37,592 nucleotides of DNA from DATCZS01 sp036525795 (lineage in GTDB: Bacteria > Actinomycetota > Acidimicrobiia > Spongiisociales > ZC4RG35): positions 1 through 37,592 of the forward strand of contig DATCZS010000052.1 in NCBI GenBank assembly GCA_036525795.1, read 5' to 3'. This document shows positions 37,392 through 37,592 of the stretch, piece by piece. Numbering within the stretch: the stretch's first letter is position 1; every line of letters begins with the position of its first letter. Both the position numbers and the translations under genes were made by a program. A model generated the notes under the pieces. The model searched no databases. It was not told the DNA's origin and saw nothing but the letters and a program-made list of their open reading frames with translations.

Positions 37392-37419
37392 CGATCGGCG
37401 ATCGGGGATCAGCCGTCGG
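37392..37419. repeat. GATC-core heptad array (4 units) upstream of dnaE
   Basis: CGATCGG, CGATCGG, GGATCAG, CCGTCGG in phase. It is 84 bases upstream of the dnaE start and beyond its possible -10 box. Confidence 0.75.
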
Positions 37420-37483
37420 GCGACGCGGGTTGGGACCTCGACGGTGCGTTCGAGACACGGCAGGGACTGACGCTCCGGCCGCG

Positions 37484-37560
37484 ACGTGAGACGTGCGACG
37501 TGAGACGTGAGACGTGAGACGTGCGACGTGCGACGTGGGACGTGCGACGTGAGACGTGAG
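37484..37560. repeat. ACGT-core heptad array (11 units) at right edge
   Basis: Eleven units of ACGTGAG or ACGTGCG and one ACGTGGG, without a phase slip. On the minus strand the array begins 2 bases after a TAG stop at 37565-37563, in the same orientation as the array after polA. Confidence 0.93.
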
Positions 37561-37562
37561 AG

Positions 37563-37592
37563 CTATCCCAGCACCGGGACGGACAGCACCGC
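37563..37592 (-). CDS. C-terminal end of an unidentified gene
   Basis: A TAG stop at 37565-37563 closes a frame that reads AVLSVPVLG to the window edge. Only nine residues are visible, so no product can be named. The reason to believe in it is the heptad array that starts right after this stop, as it does after polA and the small gene at 10243. Confidence 0.4.
   Translation of the reverse strand, partial: AVLSVPVLG

Overview
The window is chromosomal DNA from a GC-rich actinobacterium. Pointers are a DnaE1-type polymerase with an intact PHP domain, an S1 with four S1 repeats, a two-gene ArsA/Get3-like pair resembling mycobacterial Rv3679-Rv3680, a Tad pilus locus of actinobacterial style, and many promoters that place a TANNNT -10 box 6 to 8 bases before the start codon. 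The class cannot be fixed from sequence alone; an uncultured Acidimicrobiia-like lineage is my guess. No prophage, IS element or CRISPR array is seen. Base composition looks even throughout, so this reads as core genome.

Layout from left to right. Bases 1-5218 (minus) hold a Tad/Flp pilus operon, cpaB-cpaE-cpaF-(VWA+TadB fusion), whose last gene runs off the left edge. Bases 5451-9799 (minus) hold rpsA and polA. A 302-base non-coding stretch with two strong inverted repeats separates polA from tRNA-Leu(CAA). After a small plus-strand gene comes a minus-strand block: ccdA, trpE, ygfZ, an OmpR-type two-component pair, then trpC-trpF-trpB-trpA. Genes inside it are joined by 1-4 base stop/start overlaps; trpD and trpG are absent. 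Next come an MFS transporter, a MATE transporter plus endonuclease III (minus), an xpt-thioesterase-EamA operon (plus), a small membrane protein, a tandem ThyX-like protein, a small hypothetical and the ArsA-like pair. Then a minus-strand group dnaE, DUF998-like membrane protein and hrpA. The last 30 bases carry the end of another minus-strand gene.

The most unusual signal is not a gene. Nine intergenic stretches are built of degenerate tandem 7-base units in strict 7-base phase. One family is CTCACGT-like (ACGT core), one is CGATCAG-like (GATC core), and a third, short one alternates ACCCAAG and ACTCGAG. The ACGT arrays directly follow stop codons at three of five loci, in the same sense orientation. 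The GATC arrays lie upstream of rpsA, polA and dnaE, and the one at polA covers its likely -35 box. Other points of interest are the tandem ThyX with complementary half-motifs, the structured region upstream of polA, and a regulator-sensor pair embedded in a tryptophan gene block with an 11-base-period operator-like repeat at its promoter.

All product names come from recognising motifs by eye; no database search was run.
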